Shown here piece by piece: positions 32,949 to 33,300 of a DNA stretch of 33,300 nt. Position 1 is the first letter of the stretch; each line of letters opens with the position of its first letter. The translations under genes were made by a program, and so were the position numbers. Source of the stretch: an uncultured Eubacteriales bacterium (GTDB lineage: Bacteria > Bacillota > Clostridia > Christensenellales > CAG-1252); the NCBI GenBank assembly GCA_902797685.1, contig CADBTQ010000046.1:1-33300 (forward strand). Direction: 5' to 3'. Under the pieces are notes generated by a model that did not search any database, had not been told where the DNA came from, and worked only from the letters and a program-made list of their open reading frames with translations.

Positions 32949-33300
32949 ATGAAAACCATCTTATACACTTTTGCCGATGGGCATAAAGAAGAATTGGAAG
33001 TAACAGACGAAGTCGCGGAAGTGTTCTACGAGCTTGAGAAATATGAGCAGAAAGTGAACAGGAAAGAAACGCGGCGGCACATCTCGTTGGATATGCTTGA
33101 AGAAGCCGGTTTTGAGTTCGCCGATCCCGAATCGGATATTGAAATCGTGTGGGAGAAACGCGAGGAAGAAGAACTCGAAGACGAATTGGCACAGATAGAA
33201 GACGAGCGACTTGAGCGTAAACAAAAGTGGTTGGAGTCGCGGCTCACGGCGCGGCAAGCGCAAGCCTACTTCAAGTTCAAGTATCTTGAAATGAAGAAAG
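32949..33300 (+). CDS. Sigma-70-like mobile-element protein (C-terminus outside window)
   Basis: The frame is open from the ATG at 32949 to the right edge, about 117 residues. The layout (short beta start, VTDEVAEVFYELEKYE, RRHISLDMLEEAGFEF, then a charged helix and a KYLEMKK end) resembles small sigma-factor-like proteins that ride on integrative elements in Firmicutes, where the helix-turn-helix would come next. No ribosome site is seen. Base composition returns to GC-richer values here, so this is probably element backbone, not cargo. The call is tentative because the DNA-binding part is missing. Confidence 0.5.
   Translation, partial: MKTILYTFADGHKEELEVTDEVAEVFYELEKYEQKVNRKETRRHISLDMLEEAGFEFADPESDIEIVWEKREEEELEDELAQIEDERLERKQKWLESRLTARQAQAYFKFKYLEMKK

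Overview
The window looks like a chromosomal stretch of a Gram-positive, spore-forming Clostridia-type bacterium. The evidence is spoIIID, Prs of the long clostridial form, an Hsp20 gene under CIRCE operators, many lipoproteins with InlB-type repeats, and strong A-type promoters with GGAGG ribosome sites. The left two thirds are visibly GC-rich. From about 24.2 to 32.9 kb the DNA is visibly AT-rich. I cannot name the species from sequence alone.

Left region (1-15.8 kb). A giant repeat-built lipoprotein gene runs leftwards out of the window from 7318 and starts with a rubredoxin-like domain. Next come spoIIID and a TtcA-type tRNA thiolase gene, convergent and overlapping by 22 bp, then tRNA-Gln(CUG) with its own promoter and terminator. 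A leftward four-gene surface operon follows (15674 to 8808): an InlB-repeat lipoprotein, a type IV pilin-like protein, a transglutaminase-core lipoprotein and an unknown protein, joined by overlapping stop and start codons. This reads as an envelope or adhesion gene block.

Middle region (15.8-22.0 kb). Housekeeping genes: prs, an MBL-fold hydrolase, rho (ending in a bidirectional terminator shared with hsp20), hsp20 (consensus promoter with two good and one weak CIRCE operators), a nucleoside/guanine deaminase-like gene and a DUF3574-like secreted protein. About 0.9 kb of non-coding DNA carrying eight degenerate direct repeats follows.

Right region (22.04-33.3 kb). A 48-nt 3' fragment of tRNA-Thr(GGU), still next to its own terminator, marks what looks like one end of an integrated element. 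Clustered GTGTAGCC repeats beside it resemble integrase arm sites. The element then carries an AAA+ ATPase gene with a repeat-laden promoter, a six-gene AT-rich operon, and the start of a sigma-like mobile-element gene.

The six-gene operon (24324-32935) is the most interesting part: a NurA-like nuclease, a HerA-like DNA-pumping ATPase with an atypical P-loop, an HSP90-type (GHKL) ATPase, a B12-binding-type radical SAM enzyme, a class III cyclase-fold-like protein that appears to lack the usual transition-state residues, and a second GHKL ATPase. All six are co-directional with gaps of 1-27 nt behind one promoter. I infer a defence or DNA-processing cargo system. The combination matches no named system I can recall, but that needs database checking.
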